Source: Luteococcus sp038433135
Lineage (GTDB): Bacteria; Actinomycetota; Actinomycetes; Propionibacteriales; Propionibacteriaceae
DNA: 64,000 nt
Assembly (NCBI RefSeq): GCF_038433135.1
Contig: NZ_JBCDMV010000013.1
Coordinates: 62,001-126,000, forward strand
Direction of reading: 5' to 3'
Both the position numbers and the translations under genes were made by a program. The notes beneath the pieces are model-generated. The model was not told the DNA's origin. It saw nothing but the letters and a program-made list of their open reading frames with translations, and did no database searches. Shown in pieces: positions 53,211 through 62,364 of the stretch. Position 1 is the stretch's first letter, and every line of letters starts with the position of its first letter.

Positions 53211-55641
53211 CCCGGTCCTGGTGGCGCAGCCGGTCCCAGGCGCGACGCTCGATCAGCACGGGCACGAAATCCCGGATCGGGCCGGTGAGTTCCGCGTAGA
53301 CCTGCTCGACGGTGGTGCGCACCAGATCTGGCGGCAGCTGGGGGAAGACCAGACCCAAGCGCGCGATCACGCCCTGCACCTCTCGCCACTCGTAGTCGGG
53401 TGTGACGGTCAGCACGATCGACGAGCGCGCCTCCACCCGGTAGCGCTGCTGGTCGGCGACCGGTGGTGGCGGGTCCACGAAGTCGTCGGGGGAGGGTAGG
53501 GCGGTGTCCACCAGCCGGCACCAGCGATAACCGTCGGGAAGTGGCGGCAGCGCGAACTCCAGCGGCTCCCAGTAGGCGTTGAAGACCATGTGCAGGTGCT
53601 CGGTGCTGGTCGGGTGGTCCAGTTCGACGGCCAGGGTGTGCGAACCGTCGCCAAAATCCGGCTGGCCGAGCTCCACCCCGTGCCAGGTGACGGTCGCCCC
53701 CTCGCTCTCGCCCCAGAAGTTCTGCATCGCGAAGAGCACGGAGCCGCGCCGGTAGTGCATCGCCTTGCGGACAAAGCGCAGCAGCCCGCGGTGACGGGTG
53801 GGTCCATCCCAGTCGTACCAGCCGAGCTCATTGTCCTGGCAGTAGGCGTTGTTGTTGCCGTGCTGGGTGCGGCGCACCTCGTCGCCCATCAGCATCATCG
53901 GACGCCCCTGGGAGACCATCAGCGCCACCAGGAAGTTGCGGATCTGCCGCTCCCGCAGGGCCTCCACCTCGGCGTCGTCGGTGGGGCCCTCGACGCCGCA
54001 GTTCCAGCTCTCGTTGTCATTGGCACCGTCGCGATTGTCCTCGCCATTGGCCTCGTTGTGCTTGTGGTCGTAGCTGACCAGGTCATTCAGGGTGAAGCCG
54101 TCGTGGGCGGTGATGAAGTTGATGCTGCGCAGCGGGTCCCGGCCAGGCTGGCTGAACAGCCGGGCACTGCCCATCAGGCCGTCGGCAAAGCGGTCGGCCA
54201 GCCCAGCGTCGCCCTTGATGAAGCGCCGGGCGGTGTCGCGGTAGGCGCCATTCCAGACGGCCCAGCGGTCCCCGACGAAGGTGGCCACCTCGTACAGCCC
54301 GACGGCATCCCAGGCCTCGGCGATGATCTTGGTGTCGGCCAGCACCGGGTCGGTCTCGATGTCCCACAGGATCGGCGGATTGCGCAGCGGGATGCCGTCC
54401 TGGCCGCGGGAGAGCACCGAGGCCAGGTCAAAGCGGAAACCGTCGACGTGCAGGTGCTGCACCCAGGAGCGCAGGCAGTCCAGGATCAGCCGGCGCACCA
54501 CCGTCTCGTTGGTGTTGAAGGTGTTGCCGGTGCCGGTGAAGTCGTCATAGGCCAGGCCGTCCTGGGTGCGCACGATGTAGTAGGTGAGGTTGTCGAAGCC
54601 GCGCCACGACGTGATCGGCCCGCCCACGCCCTCCTCCGACGTGTGGTTGAAGACCACGTCCAGGATCACCTCGATCCCCGCCCGGTGCAGCGCCTTCACC
54701 AGATCCTTGAACTCCTCGACGGGCCCCAGCGGATCCGTGCGCGAGCTGAACTGGGCGTGCGGGGCAAACAGGGCCATCGGCTGGTAGCCCCAGTAGTTGC
54801 TGCGCCCGGGCGGTGCGGTCTGCCAGTCGAACTGCTGCACCGGCAGCAATTCCACCGTCGTGACGCCGAGCTGCTTCAGGTAGGGGATCTTCTGGATCAG
54901 ACCGCGGTAGGTTCCCCGGGCCTGGGGATCGACGTCGCTGCTGGCCCCGGCCGTGAAGCCCTTGACGTGCATCTCGTAGATGAAGGTGGCGTCGAAGTCG
55001 CGGCCGAGCGGGCGGTCACCCTCCCAGTCATAGGCGTCGGGATCCACCACGACGCTCTTGGGCGCGACGGCGGTGTTGTCGCCCGGCTGGCAGGCGGCGC
55101 GGCGCGAGTAGCCGTCGGGGAAGCTGACGGCCAGGGCATAGGGATCCACCAGCAGCTTGTCGGGGTCGAAGAGCAGGCCCTCGTCGGGGCGGCGCGGCCC
55201 GTCGACGTGGTAGCCGTAGAGCTGGCCGGCGCGCAGGCCCGGGACGAAGACGTGCCAGTAGTGGTAGGTGCGGTTGGTGCGCGGTTCCAGCTGGATGGCG
55301 CGGGCGGCTTCGGCGTCCTCGGCATCGTCGAAGAGCGCGAGGGTGACCGACGTCGCATCCCGGGAGAAGACGCAGAAGGTGACGCCGGCGGGGCTGACGG
55401 TGGCGCCCAGCGGCGGCACCCCGGTGATGGCCCGGACGCCGCCGACGGGGGCCGATCGGGCGGCCAGCCGGGCACGACTGCGGCGCTCCACCAGCAGGGG
55501 GACGTAGTCGACGATGGGCCCGGAGGCGCTGGCGTAGACCTCACGCACGGTGGCGTTCACCTCCGCGCCGGTGAGGCGGGGAAACTCGTCGGTCAGTCGG
55601 GCGATCAGGGTGTCGAGTTCGAGTTCATCCATGCCTGCCAT
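53185..55641 (-). CDS. glgX: Glycogen debranching enzyme GlgX with duplicated terminal helical domains
   Basis: 818-residue GH13 isoamylase-type enzyme. CBM48 (VSPAGVTFCVFSRDATSVTLALFD), then the barrel motifs VILDVVFNHT, DGFRFDLAS (nucleophile Asp), IIAEAWDAVG (acid/base Glu) and FITAHDG. It should trim glycogen branches. Unusually, residues 9-55 (LIARLTDEFPRLTG ... PIVDYVPLLVERRSRARL) and the last 55 (VIARLGLVFPQLPP ... PIRDFVPVLIERRAWDRL) are copies of one three-helix module. ATG 55641 has AGAGGTGAG upstream. Confidence 0.93.
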   Translation of the reverse strand: MAGMDELELDTLIARLTDEFPRLTGAEVNATVREVYASASGPIVDYVPLLVERRSRARLAARSAPVGGVRAITGVPPLGATVSPAGVTFCVFSRDATSVTLALFDDAEDAEAARAIQLEPRTNRTYHYWHVFVPGLRAGQLYGYHVDGPRRPDEGLLFDPDKLLVDPYALAVSFPDGYSRRAACQPGDNTAVAPKSVVVDPDAYDWEGDRPLGRDFDATFIYEMHVKGFTAGASSDVDPQARGTYRGLIQKIPYLKQLGVTTVELLPVQQFDWQTAPPGRSNYWGYQPMALFAPHAQFSSRTDPLGPVEEFKDLVKALHRAGIEVILDVVFNHTSEEGVGGPITSWRGFDNLTYYIVRTQDGLAYDDFTGTGNTFNTNETVVRRLILDCLRSWVQHLHVDGFRFDLASVLSRGQDGIPLRNPPILWDIETDPVLADTKIIAEAWDAVGLYEVATFVGDRWAVWNGAYRDTARRFIKGDAGLADRFADGLMGSARLFSQPGRDPLRSINFITAHDGFTLNDLVSYDHKHNEANGEDNRDGANDNESWNCGVEGPTDDAEVEALRERQIRNFLVALMVSQGRPMMLMGDEVRRTQHGNNNAYCQDNELGWYDWDGPTRHRGLLRFVRKAMHYRRGSVLFAMQNFWGESEGATVTWHGVELGQPDFGDGSHTLAVELDHPTSTEHLHMVFNAYWEPLEFALPPLPDGYRWCRLVDTALPSPDDFVDPPPPVADQQRYRVEARSSIVLTVTPDYEWREVQGVIARLGLVFPQLPPDLVRTTVEQVYAELTGPIRDFVPVLIERRAWDRLRHQDRGNRNPLGQ

Positions 55642-56055
55642 GGCTCACCTCTGTAGCGGAGACGCGTCCATCACCAACCTACCCCGCGGGGTTTCGGGAC
55701 GGGGCCGTCGGGGCCAGTGGACGTCACAGTGCTGCCAGGCTTCTCAACGCTCCGGGGCCGACGGGTTTGCGCCACAAACCACATCCAGATTCGGACCCAT
55801 TGCCACTACGGCACCAGGTCGCCTTCAGGATGCAGTTTGTGGCGCAGACCATCGGCGCCTGCCGGTCTGTCGAGCGGGATTCTCGGTCGGCTGGCCCGGA
55901 GACCGCCAAGGAGCCCCGACAGGCTCGGGGATCGTGGTCACGTTTCTGCCCCGCAAAACGTGGTTGGCAAGCCTCTCCTTCGGTGCGCGAGGACGGATTT
56001 GGGGTCATCCTGATGGTGTCGCGGCCGTGCGTTGCCGCGCGGAGCAGGAGCTGCC
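55642..56055. other. glgX-VIT intergenic region
   Basis: About 415 bases between divergent genes. It contains copy 2 of the 87-bp palindromic element and a TCGACAGG-type repeat (CCCCGACAGGCTCGGGG, 55916-55932). No supportable gene. Confidence 0.5.
55764..55850. repeat. 87-bp imperfect-palindrome dispersed element, copy 2
   Basis: Left arm 55764-55785 is identical to that of copy 1 (23095-23116) over 22 bases; right arm 55829-55850 matches copy 1 in 20 of 22. The 43-base centre is about 60 percent identical. Same total length as copy 1. Confidence 0.65.
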
Positions 56056-56769
56056 GTGCCCACCATTGTGCAGACCGTCGGTCACCCCGAGGGCAATGTC
56101 GGGGGCCGGCTCAACTGGCTGCGGGCCGCGGTGCTGGGCGCCAATGACGGCATCGTCTCCATCGCGGGCCTGCTGATCGGCGTCGCCGGGGCCTCCGCGT
56201 CGGCCAGCGCGCTGGTCACCGCCGGTGTGGCCGGCATCTCCGCCGGCGCAATGTCGATGGCCGTCGGCGAGTACGTCTCGGTCAGTGCCCAGCGCGACTC
56301 CGAACACGCGATGCTGGCGATGGAGCGCAAGGAGCTGGCGGAGATCCCGGAGGAGGAGACGCTGGAGATGGCGCACCTGCTGGCCAGGCTGGGGATGAGT
56401 GACGAGACCGCCACCCGCGCGGCGCAGGAGATCCACCGGACCGACGCCCTCAGCGCGCACGCCCAGCTGGAACTCGGGATCGATCCGGAGGCGACGGCCA
56501 ACCCGCTGGAGGCCTCGCTGGCGTCGGCGGCCGCCTTCGTGCTGGGCGGTCTGGTGCCGCTGCTGGCCGTGCTGGTCTCCCCGAACAGCCTGGCGGTTCC
56601 GGTCACCGTCGCCGCAGTGGTGGTCGCGCTGATCCTCACCGGTGCCGCCTCCGCGACATTGGGCATGGCCCCCGTCCCGCGCGCAATCCTGCGCAACGTG
56701 GCCGGGGGCCTGGTGGCGATGGCAATCACCTTCGGGATCGGCCGCCTGTTCGGGGCGACCGTCGGCTGA
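56056..56769 (+). CDS. VIT1/CCC1-family iron or manganese transporter
   Basis: 237-residue VIT-family membrane protein. NWLRAAVLGANDGIVSIAGLLIG and SAGAMSMAVGEYVSVSAQRDSE carry the helix 1-2 residues that bind Fe/Mn; a soluble helical insert follows, then three C-terminal helices. GTG 56056 (MPTIVQTVGHPEG) has GGAGCAGGAG upstream. Probably exports or compartmentalises Fe(II)/Mn(II). Ends tail-to-tail with the ABC permease. Confidence 0.89.
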   Translation: MPTIVQTVGHPEGNVGGRLNWLRAAVLGANDGIVSIAGLLIGVAGASASASALVTAGVAGISAGAMSMAVGEYVSVSAQRDSEHAMLAMERKELAEIPEEETLEMAHLLARLGMSDETATRAAQEIHRTDALSAHAQLELGIDPEATANPLEASLASAAAFVLGGLVPLLAVLVSPNSLAVPVTVAAVVVALILTGAASATLGMAPVPRAILRNVAGGLVAMAITFGIGRLFGATVG

Positions 56770-57999
56770 TCAGCCCTTCAGCTTGAGCGCCTCCCGGAAG
56801 CCCAGCCGGCCCTGCGTCTGCAGCAGTGCCCGACGGTAGATCCGCTCGCCCAGTAACACCGTGATCCCGGCGAAGACCAGGTTCAGCGCCAGCGCGATCA
56901 GCCCGTCCCACCAGTGCGCCGTGCCCTCCACGATCCGGGCGGGCATCAGGATGCCGGAGACGATCGGCACATAGCTGAGCACCACCTTCCAGACACCCGT
57001 CGCCAGGAAGCCGGCCATGTAGGCGCCCATCAGCAGGTAGATCAGCGGTGCGCTGGTGTGCTGCAGGTCTTCGCTGCGGGTGCCCATTGCGCCCGCCGCG
57101 GCCCAGATGCAGGCCAGGGCCAGGAAGCTGGCGACGAAGAGCAGCAGGTACCAGCCGACCGCGGCCCCCATCAGCGGCATGAACTCCTTGAAGCGGGGAA
57201 TGAAACTGGCGCCCACCAGGCCGGTGCCCACCAGCAGCGCCATCTGCCCCAGCGCCAGGATGGTGTTGCCGATCACCTTGCCGGCCAGCAACTGTCGCAC
57301 CGGGATGGCCGCCACCAGGATCTCCACGATCCGCGACTGCTTCTCCTCGATCACACTCTGGGCGATCTGCATGCCATAGGTCATTGCGGACATCAGGAAG
57401 AGCACCGCGAAGACCAGACTCATCACCTTGCCCGCCGACGACCGGGTGGAGTCACCCTCCAGCAGGTGGCTGCCGACGGTGCTGGCAGCGGTCAGCTCGC
57501 CCACCGAGGTGCCCGCCTTCTGCGCGGTGGCGGCCATTACCTGGCCGCTGACCGCCTGCTGGGTGATGCTGGCCAGGCCCTCGTCGGGTGAGTTCTTCCA
57601 GGTCAATTCCCAGCCCTGCCCCTTGCGCTGCAGCAGGGCGTCGGCGTCGCCGTCACGCAGCAACTGCTCGGCCGCGGCCACGTCGGCAACCTTCTTCACC
57701 TCGACGGAATCCTTGTCGGACTGCTGCTTGGCGACGGCGTCCAGAGTGCCCGCCAGCTGCTGCGACGGGGCATCGACCACGGCCACCTGGTAGTGGGTCG
57801 CCTTGGAACTGAAGTAGGCGCTGGCACCCATGGAGGCCAGCACCATCAGCAGGGTGACCAAGGTGCCGATGATGAAGGACTTGTCCGTCAGCTTCACCAG
57901 GATCTCGCGGGTCATCACCGTGAGCCACGGTGCCTGACGGCCCTGCGGTGCGGCCACCGGCTCGGTGGCGGTGGGGCGCTCGTTCTGGATGGTGCTCAT
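56770..57999 (-). CDS. ABC-2 permease (NatB-like)
   Basis: 409-residue permease: helix 1 (SFIIGTLVTLLMVLASMGASAYF), a 160-residue external domain, then five or six C-terminal helices. EEKQSRIVEILVAAIPVRQLLAGKVIGN is the typical NatB/YhaP motif. ATG 57999 overlaps the ATPase stop (ATGA). Such NatAB exporters pump sodium or antimicrobial compounds; the substrate is not determined. The N-terminal Gln/Pro-rich 40 residues are cytoplasmic. Confidence 0.88.
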   Translation of the reverse strand: MSTIQNERPTATEPVAAPQGRQAPWLTVMTREILVKLTDKSFIIGTLVTLLMVLASMGASAYFSSKATHYQVAVVDAPSQQLAGTLDAVAKQQSDKDSVEVKKVADVAAAEQLLRDGDADALLQRKGQGWELTWKNSPDEGLASITQQAVSGQVMAATAQKAGTSVGELTAASTVGSHLLEGDSTRSSAGKVMSLVFAVLFLMSAMTYGMQIAQSVIEEKQSRIVEILVAAIPVRQLLAGKVIGNTILALGQMALLVGTGLVGASFIPRFKEFMPLMGAAVGWYLLLFVASFLALACIWAAAGAMGTRSEDLQHTSAPLIYLLMGAYMAGFLATGVWKVVLSYVPIVSGILMPARIVEGTAHWWDGLIALALNLVFAGITVLLGERIYRRALLQTQGRLGFREALKLKG

Positions 58000-58877
58000 G
58001 CTGCAACCTCCCGGTAGATCTCGGACAGGGTGGGACGGATCCGGGTCAGTTCGTAGACCTCGCCGCGCCGCAGCGCCTCGGTCAGGACGGCGCGCTCGGC
58101 ACCGGCCTCGGTGAACTCCAGCAGCGCGGTGCAACCGGCGACGTCGTCGGCCTGGACGCCGGGGATGTCGCGCACCCACCCGGCGTCGACGCTGGTCACC
58201 AGGCGGTGCCGCACCCGCCCGCGGGATTCCAGGTCATCCTTGCTGCCCTTGGCGACGACGCGGCCCTTGGCCAAGATCACCAGGCCGTCGCAGAGCCGGT
58301 CGATCAGGTCCAGCTGGTGGCTGCTGAACAGCACCGGGATGCCGTCGGCGGCGCGCTCGCGCAGCAGGTCGGCCATCTGGTCGATCGCCGCCGGATCCAG
58401 CCCGCTGAACGGTTCGTCGAGCACCAGGCAGGTGGGATTGGCCATCACCGCGGCCGCAATCTGCACCCGCTGCTGGTTGCCCAGACTGAGCTTCTCCAGC
58501 TTGTCCTTGAGCCGCGCGCCCAAGCCGAACCGCTCCAGGATCTGGGTGGCCTCGGCGCGGGCGGCGGGGGCGCTCATCCCCTTGAGCCGGGCCAGGTAGA
58601 CCAGCTGCTCCAGGATCGGTTGCTTGGGGTAGAGGCCACGCTCCTCGGGCATGTAGCCAAAGTGGGAGCGGTCCGCGAAGGTGGCGGGGCGCCCCTGCCA
58701 CAGCACCTCGCCGGAGTCGGGGGGCAGCAGGCCCATCATCATCCGCATCGTGGTGGTCTTGCCGGCGCCATTGCCACCGACGAAACCGATCATCTGCCCC
58801 TTCCCGACGGTGAACGACACGTCGTCTGCGGCGATGTTCTCGCCATAGCGACGGGTGAGGTGTTGCACCTCCAGCAT
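57996..58877 (-). CDS. ABC transporter ATPase (NatA-like)
   Basis: 293-residue ATPase. Walker A GGNGAGKTTTMRMMMGLL (about 35-52), signature LSLGNQQRVQIAAAVMANP, Walker B CLVLDEPFSGLDP and switch FSSHQLDLIDRL. The C-terminal 85 residues resemble the NatA extension. ATG 58877 (MLEVQHLTRRYG) follows GGGAGG. Forms a coupled pair with the permease. The two-component genes upstream face the same way but are 580 bases away. Confidence 0.92.
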   Translation of the reverse strand: MLEVQHLTRRYGENIAADDVSFTVGKGQMIGFVGGNGAGKTTTMRMMMGLLPPDSGEVLWQGRPATFADRSHFGYMPEERGLYPKQPILEQLVYLARLKGMSAPAARAEATQILERFGLGARLKDKLEKLSLGNQQRVQIAAAVMANPTCLVLDEPFSGLDPAAIDQMADLLRERAADGIPVLFSSHQLDLIDRLCDGLVILAKGRVVAKGSKDDLESRGRVRHRLVTSVDAGWVRDIPGVQADDVAGCTALLEFTEAGAERAVLTEALRRGEVYELTRIRPTLSEIYREVAA

Positions 58878-59145
58878 GGTTGCCTCCCTGGGTTGTGACC
58901 GGTGTCCGGCCTTGTACATCCAGCCTTGCAGTGGCCGCGACGCGGCACATCCGCCGCTCGATGGACTTCCGGGCTCCGCCTTGCGATGGGCCGGGTCCCG
59001 GAAGTCACGGCGCGCCGGCTTGAGGACGGTGCGCCAGGGGGTGTTCGGTGCGCCCGGTATGTCGGGCACGGGGTGCATCGAGGGGCGCGGGGTGCCGGAG
59101 GTGGCGCGACGTGCGTGCCGGGCTCCGCCGCTCGGCGGGCGGGGG

Positions 59146-59209
59146 CTCGACAGGCTCGGCCATCGTGACTGATTGAGCGCTGTCGTGACCACGGTCCCGA
59201 GCCAGTCGC
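59146..59209. repeat. 64-bp direct repeat, copy A
   Basis: Identical to 59342-59405. Starts CTCGACAGGCTCGGCCATCG and ends CGAGCCAGTCGC. Its first 20 bases belong to a wider dispersed family (35371, 43139). Confidence 0.85.
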
Positions 59210-59341
59210 AGGGGTCTGGGGACAACCCTGCGAGGGTTGCGCAGCGCGTGAGGTGTGCGACGTTGTCCGCCGGGCCCCAGGCGGGAGACTCCGAGTATGA
59301 CGAGCATCATGTGCAACCCATGCAGGGTTGGGAGCCGGGGC

Positions 59342-59405
59342 CTCGACAGGCTCGGCCATCGTGACTGATTGAGCGCTGTCGTGACCACGGTCCCGAGCCA
59401 GTCGC
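59342..59405. repeat. 64-bp direct repeat, copy B
   Basis: Identical to copy A over 64 bases, 196 bases downstream. Suggests recent duplication or homogenisation. Confidence 0.85.
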
Positions 59406-59459
59406 GGGGCTCGGCCGTCGCGTGCTGGGGGCCGAGGGAAGCTCCGGGCCCCGATGGGA

Positions 59460-60140
59460 TCAGTGGGCCAGGCCGGCGCGGTGGGCCCAGACGACGGCCT
59501 GCACCCGGTCTCGCACGCCCAGCTTGGCCAGCACATTGGAGACGTGGGTCTTCACCGTCGCCTCGCCGACGAAGAGCTGCTCCGCGATCTCGTGGTTGCT
59601 CAAGCCCTCGGCCACCAGGCGGAGCACTTCGGTCTCCCGGGCGGTCAGCTCCACCCCGTGGGGGAGCTGGACCGTCGCGTCAGGCCTGGTGGCGGCAACC
59701 GGGGTGGGGGTGCCGGATTCATGGCTGACCATCCGGCGGATCACTCGGGTGGTGACGTCGGGGGCCAGCAGGGCCTGACCATTGGCCACCACCCTGATCG
59801 CATCCACCAGCCGCTCCGGCTCGGCATTCTTCAGCAGGAACCCCGCGGCACCGGCCTCCAGAGCGTCGAAGAGGTAGTCGTCGCGGTCGAAGGTGGTCAG
59901 GATCACCACGCGGGAAAGCTCCTCGGCGACCACCTCGCGGGTGGCGGCAATCCCGTCGAGCACCGGCATCTGCACGTCCATCAGGATGATGTCGGGGCGC
60001 AGCTCCCGGGCCAGCTCCACGGCCTCGCGGCCGTTGGCGGCGGCACCGACGACGGTGATGTCGTCCTCCACTGCCAGGATCATCTGGAAACCGCTGCGCA
60101 CCAGCGCCTGGTCGTCGGCCAGCAGTACCCGGATCATCAT
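59460..60140 (-). CDS. NarL/LuxR-type response regulator
   Basis: 226 residues: a receiver domain with phospho-acceptor Asp in PDIILMDVQMPVLDG and the conserved Lys in GFLLKNAEPERL, and a LuxR helix-turn-helix (LTARETEVLRLVAEGLSNHE, then IAEQLFVGEATVKTHVSNVL). ATG 60140 overlaps the kinase stop (ATGA). Pairs with the histidine kinase; the leftward NatAB exporter downstream is a plausible target but this is unproven. Confidence 0.93.
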   Translation of the reverse strand: MMIRVLLADDQALVRSGFQMILAVEDDITVVGAAANGREAVELARELRPDIILMDVQMPVLDGIAATREVVAEELSRVVILTTFDRDDYLFDALEAGAAGFLLKNAEPERLVDAIRVVANGQALLAPDVTTRVIRRMVSHESGTPTPVAATRPDATVQLPHGVELTARETEVLRLVAEGLSNHEIAEQLFVGEATVKTHVSNVLAKLGVRDRVQAVVWAHRAGLAH

Positions 60141-61480
60141 GCCCCCATCATCGTGCTGCCCAGGGGCAGGCGCACCCGCACCCGGTAACCGCCGGTCACC
60201 CGCGGGCCGATCTCCGAGCTGCCGCCGTGCGAGGTGACCCGTTCCCGCATGCCCAGCAAACCAAGCCCGCTGCCCGAGGTGCCCGAGCGCGGTCGGCCCT
60301 CGTCCAGGATCTCCACCTCGGCCCAGCCCGACGGCCCGTCGGCCTGCACCCGCACCGCGACGCTGGCCGAGCGCGCGGTGGAGTGCCGGGTGATGTTGGT
60401 CAACGCCTCCTGCACGGTGCGGTAGAGCGAGAGCTGCAACGGCAGCGGCAGGCCGTTGGCGCTGCCGGGAGGGTTCTCGGTGAGGCTGTGCTCCACCTGG
60501 AGCCCGGCCTCGGTGAACTCGGCGTAGAGCGCGGGCAGGGCGTCCAGGGTGGGTTGCGGGCCGCGCTCCCCGCCGTCGCCATTGGCGCCAGCCTCGGAAC
60601 GGGAACCGGCGTCGGCCCCACGCAGCGCGCCCAGCAGGCCGCGCATCTGGGTGACTGCCTGCCGGGAGCTCTCCTCGACGCCGGACAGCGCCTGCGCGGC
60701 GGTCTCCGGGTCGCGTTGCAACAGGCGTCGGGCGCCGGCGGCCTGGATCCCCATCACCGAAACGTGATGGGCGACGACGTCGTGCAGTTCCCGCGCGATC
60801 CGTAGCCGCTCGTCGACGACGGCCTGATCCCGCAGGCCGGCGGCCTGGGCGGCGATGGTCTCGGTCTGGTCCGCCAGCCGGGCACGGTCGCGGGCCTGCC
60901 GCCAGGCGGACTGGCCCATCGCCATTGCCCCACCCAGATAGGTGACGTTCAGCAGCGAGGTCCAGAGCACCCAGGCCGGGATGGGTGGCAGCAGCCCGTG
61001 GGCATGGACGTCCTTGGTGTTCTCCCGGAAGCCCTCGATGGCCTGGCCCATCGCGAAGTCCCAGGCCACCCAGAAGCCGAAGCCCACCGCCAGACAACCC
61101 ATCGCCAGGGCGACACTGCGCCGGTCGGCGGCCCACGCCACCGCGGAGTAGATGGTGAAGAAGAAGACCAGCTGGTAGGGCATGGCGTAACCCACCTCGC
61201 CCACCCAGGTGGTGGTGACGAAGAAGTGCGCCGCGGCCAGCCCGAAGACGGCCAGCGGGTAACGCCGTCGCCAGATCAGCAAGCCACAGATGCTGACCAG
61301 CACCAGGTACTGTGCCCAGACCGGCCGGGCGTCGGAGAAGTCTGCGAAGGATCGGGTCAGCTCCAGACTGGCCGCGCTGAACAGGAAGATGCCGATCGTC
61401 ACCAGCACATCGCGGCGCACCACCGCTTGCCGGGGGCGCTGCCAGGCGTCGTCGCCGCCAAACCAGTCGAGCCAACTCAT
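60137..61480 (-). CDS. Sensor histidine kinase (HisKA_3 type)
   Basis: 447 residues: a sensor of five or six membrane helices (about residues 20-185), HisKA_3 dimerisation with phospho-His in IARELHDVVAHHVSVMGIQA, and an HATPase domain (VQEALTNITRHST; GSGLGLLGMRERV). No large extracellular domain, so it probably senses a membrane or envelope signal. ATG 61480. Coupled to the response regulator by a 4-base overlap. Confidence 0.92.
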   Translation of the reverse strand: MSWLDWFGGDDAWQRPRQAVVRRDVLVTIGIFLFSAASLELTRSFADFSDARPVWAQYLVLVSICGLLIWRRRYPLAVFGLAAAHFFVTTTWVGEVGYAMPYQLVFFFTIYSAVAWAADRRSVALAMGCLAVGFGFWVAWDFAMGQAIEGFRENTKDVHAHGLLPPIPAWVLWTSLLNVTYLGGAMAMGQSAWRQARDRARLADQTETIAAQAAGLRDQAVVDERLRIARELHDVVAHHVSVMGIQAAGARRLLQRDPETAAQALSGVEESSRQAVTQMRGLLGALRGADAGSRSEAGANGDGGERGPQPTLDALPALYAEFTEAGLQVEHSLTENPPGSANGLPLPLQLSLYRTVQEALTNITRHSTARSASVAVRVQADGPSGWAEVEILDEGRPRSGTSGSGLGLLGMRERVTSHGGSSEIGPRVTGGYRVRVRLPLGSTMMGA

Positions 61481-61506
61481 GCGCCGCAGCCTAGTCAGGC
61501 AACGGA

Positions 61507-61542
61507 CACGGCCGCCTCCGCCACAAGGGGGAGACGGCCGTG
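61507..61542 (-). terminator. Terminator of the ABC importer operon
   Basis: Arms CACGGCCG (61507-61514) and CGGCCGTG (61535-61542), 34 bases after the leftward ATPase stop and just before the kinase gene. Confidence 0.5.
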
Positions 61543-61575
61543 CTCGTCGTCGGGGATGCCGGAAGAGCCGGGGGA

Positions 61576-62364
61576 TCAGGCCAGCAACGTCCGGTCGGAC
61601 AGGTCGCCCTTGATCCTGGCGAACTGCTCCAGCAGTTGCTCCACCGTCGCGTTCTTCTTGTCCTCGCCGGCCAGCTCGTAGATGATCCGGCCCTCATGCA
61701 TCATCACCAGCCGGTTGCCCAGCTCCAGCGCCTGACGCATGTTGTGCGTCACCATCAGCGTGGTCAGGTGGTAGCGGGCGACGGCATCGCGGGTGAGCCG
61801 GGTGACCAGCTCCGCACGGGCCGGATCCAGCGCGGCGGTGTGCTCGTCCAGCAGCAGGATCTTGGGGTGGCTGAAGGTGGCCATCAGCAGGCTGAGGGCC
61901 TGCCGCTGGCCGCCGGAGAGGAAGCCGGTGTCGGTCTTGAGTCGGTCTTCCAGGCCGAGTTCCAACGCGGTGAGCTCCTGCTTGAACAGGTGCCGCTTGG
62001 CATTGGTGACGCCATTGCGCAGGCCGCGACGCTTGCCGCGGGACAGCGCCATCGCCAGGTTCTGCTCGATGGTGCCGTTGGGGGTGGTGCCGGCCATTGG
62101 ATCCTGGAAGACCCGGCCGACGTGGTTGGCCACCTTGTGGGCGGGCAGCTTGGTGACGTCGATCCCATCGATCCAGATGGAGCCGGATTCGGGACGGAAT
62201 TCGCCGGCGATCAGGTTCAACAGGGTCGACTTGCCGGCGCCATTGCTACCGATGATGGTGACGAAGTCGCCCTCGGCCAAGGTGAGGCTCAGGTCATTGA
62301 GCGCCACCTTCTCGTTGGGGGTGTCGGGGAAGAAGACCTTGCGCAGGCCGCGGACCTCAAGCAC
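61576..62364 (-). CDS. ABC transporter ATPase of a PF04392-type importer
   Basis: 262-residue ATPase. Walker A GSNGAGKSTLLNLIAGEF (about 39-56), signature LSGGQRQALSLLMATFSHP and Walker B ILLLDEHTAALDP; the DEHTAALDP form and the M-xxx-NMRQALELGNRL region are usual in the TrpX/YcjX-like tryptophan or uncharacterised-substrate importers. Overlaps the permease gene by 8 bases. Confidence 0.9.
   Translation of the reverse strand: MLEVRGLRKVFFPDTPNEKVALNDLSLTLAEGDFVTIIGSNGAGKSTLLNLIAGEFRPESGSIWIDGIDVTKLPAHKVANHVGRVFQDPMAGTTPNGTIEQNLAMALSRGKRRGLRNGVTNAKRHLFKQELTALELGLEDRLKTDTGFLSGGQRQALSLLMATFSHPKILLLDEHTAALDPARAELVTRLTRDAVARYHLTTLMVTHNMRQALELGNRLVMMHEGRIIYELAGEDKKNATVEQLLEQFARIKGDLSDRTLLA

Larger units (their letters stand above)
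58878..59459. other. Repeat-rich intergenic region
   Basis: 580 bases without a credible gene. It contains the two identical 64-base direct repeats (59146-59209, 59342-59405), a degenerate copy (58997-59107) of the dciA-gyrB repeat, and further TCGGCC fragments near 59404-59420. No promoter is obvious to me. Confidence 0.55.

Noticed and set aside
53590..55656. Rightward 688-codon frame opposite glgX
   Set aside because: Antisense shadow; glgX motifs are unmistakable on the other strand.
58878..59459. CRISPR-like array from the repeated 64-bp units
   Set aside because: Only two copies, unequal to repeat-spacer form, and no cas genes.
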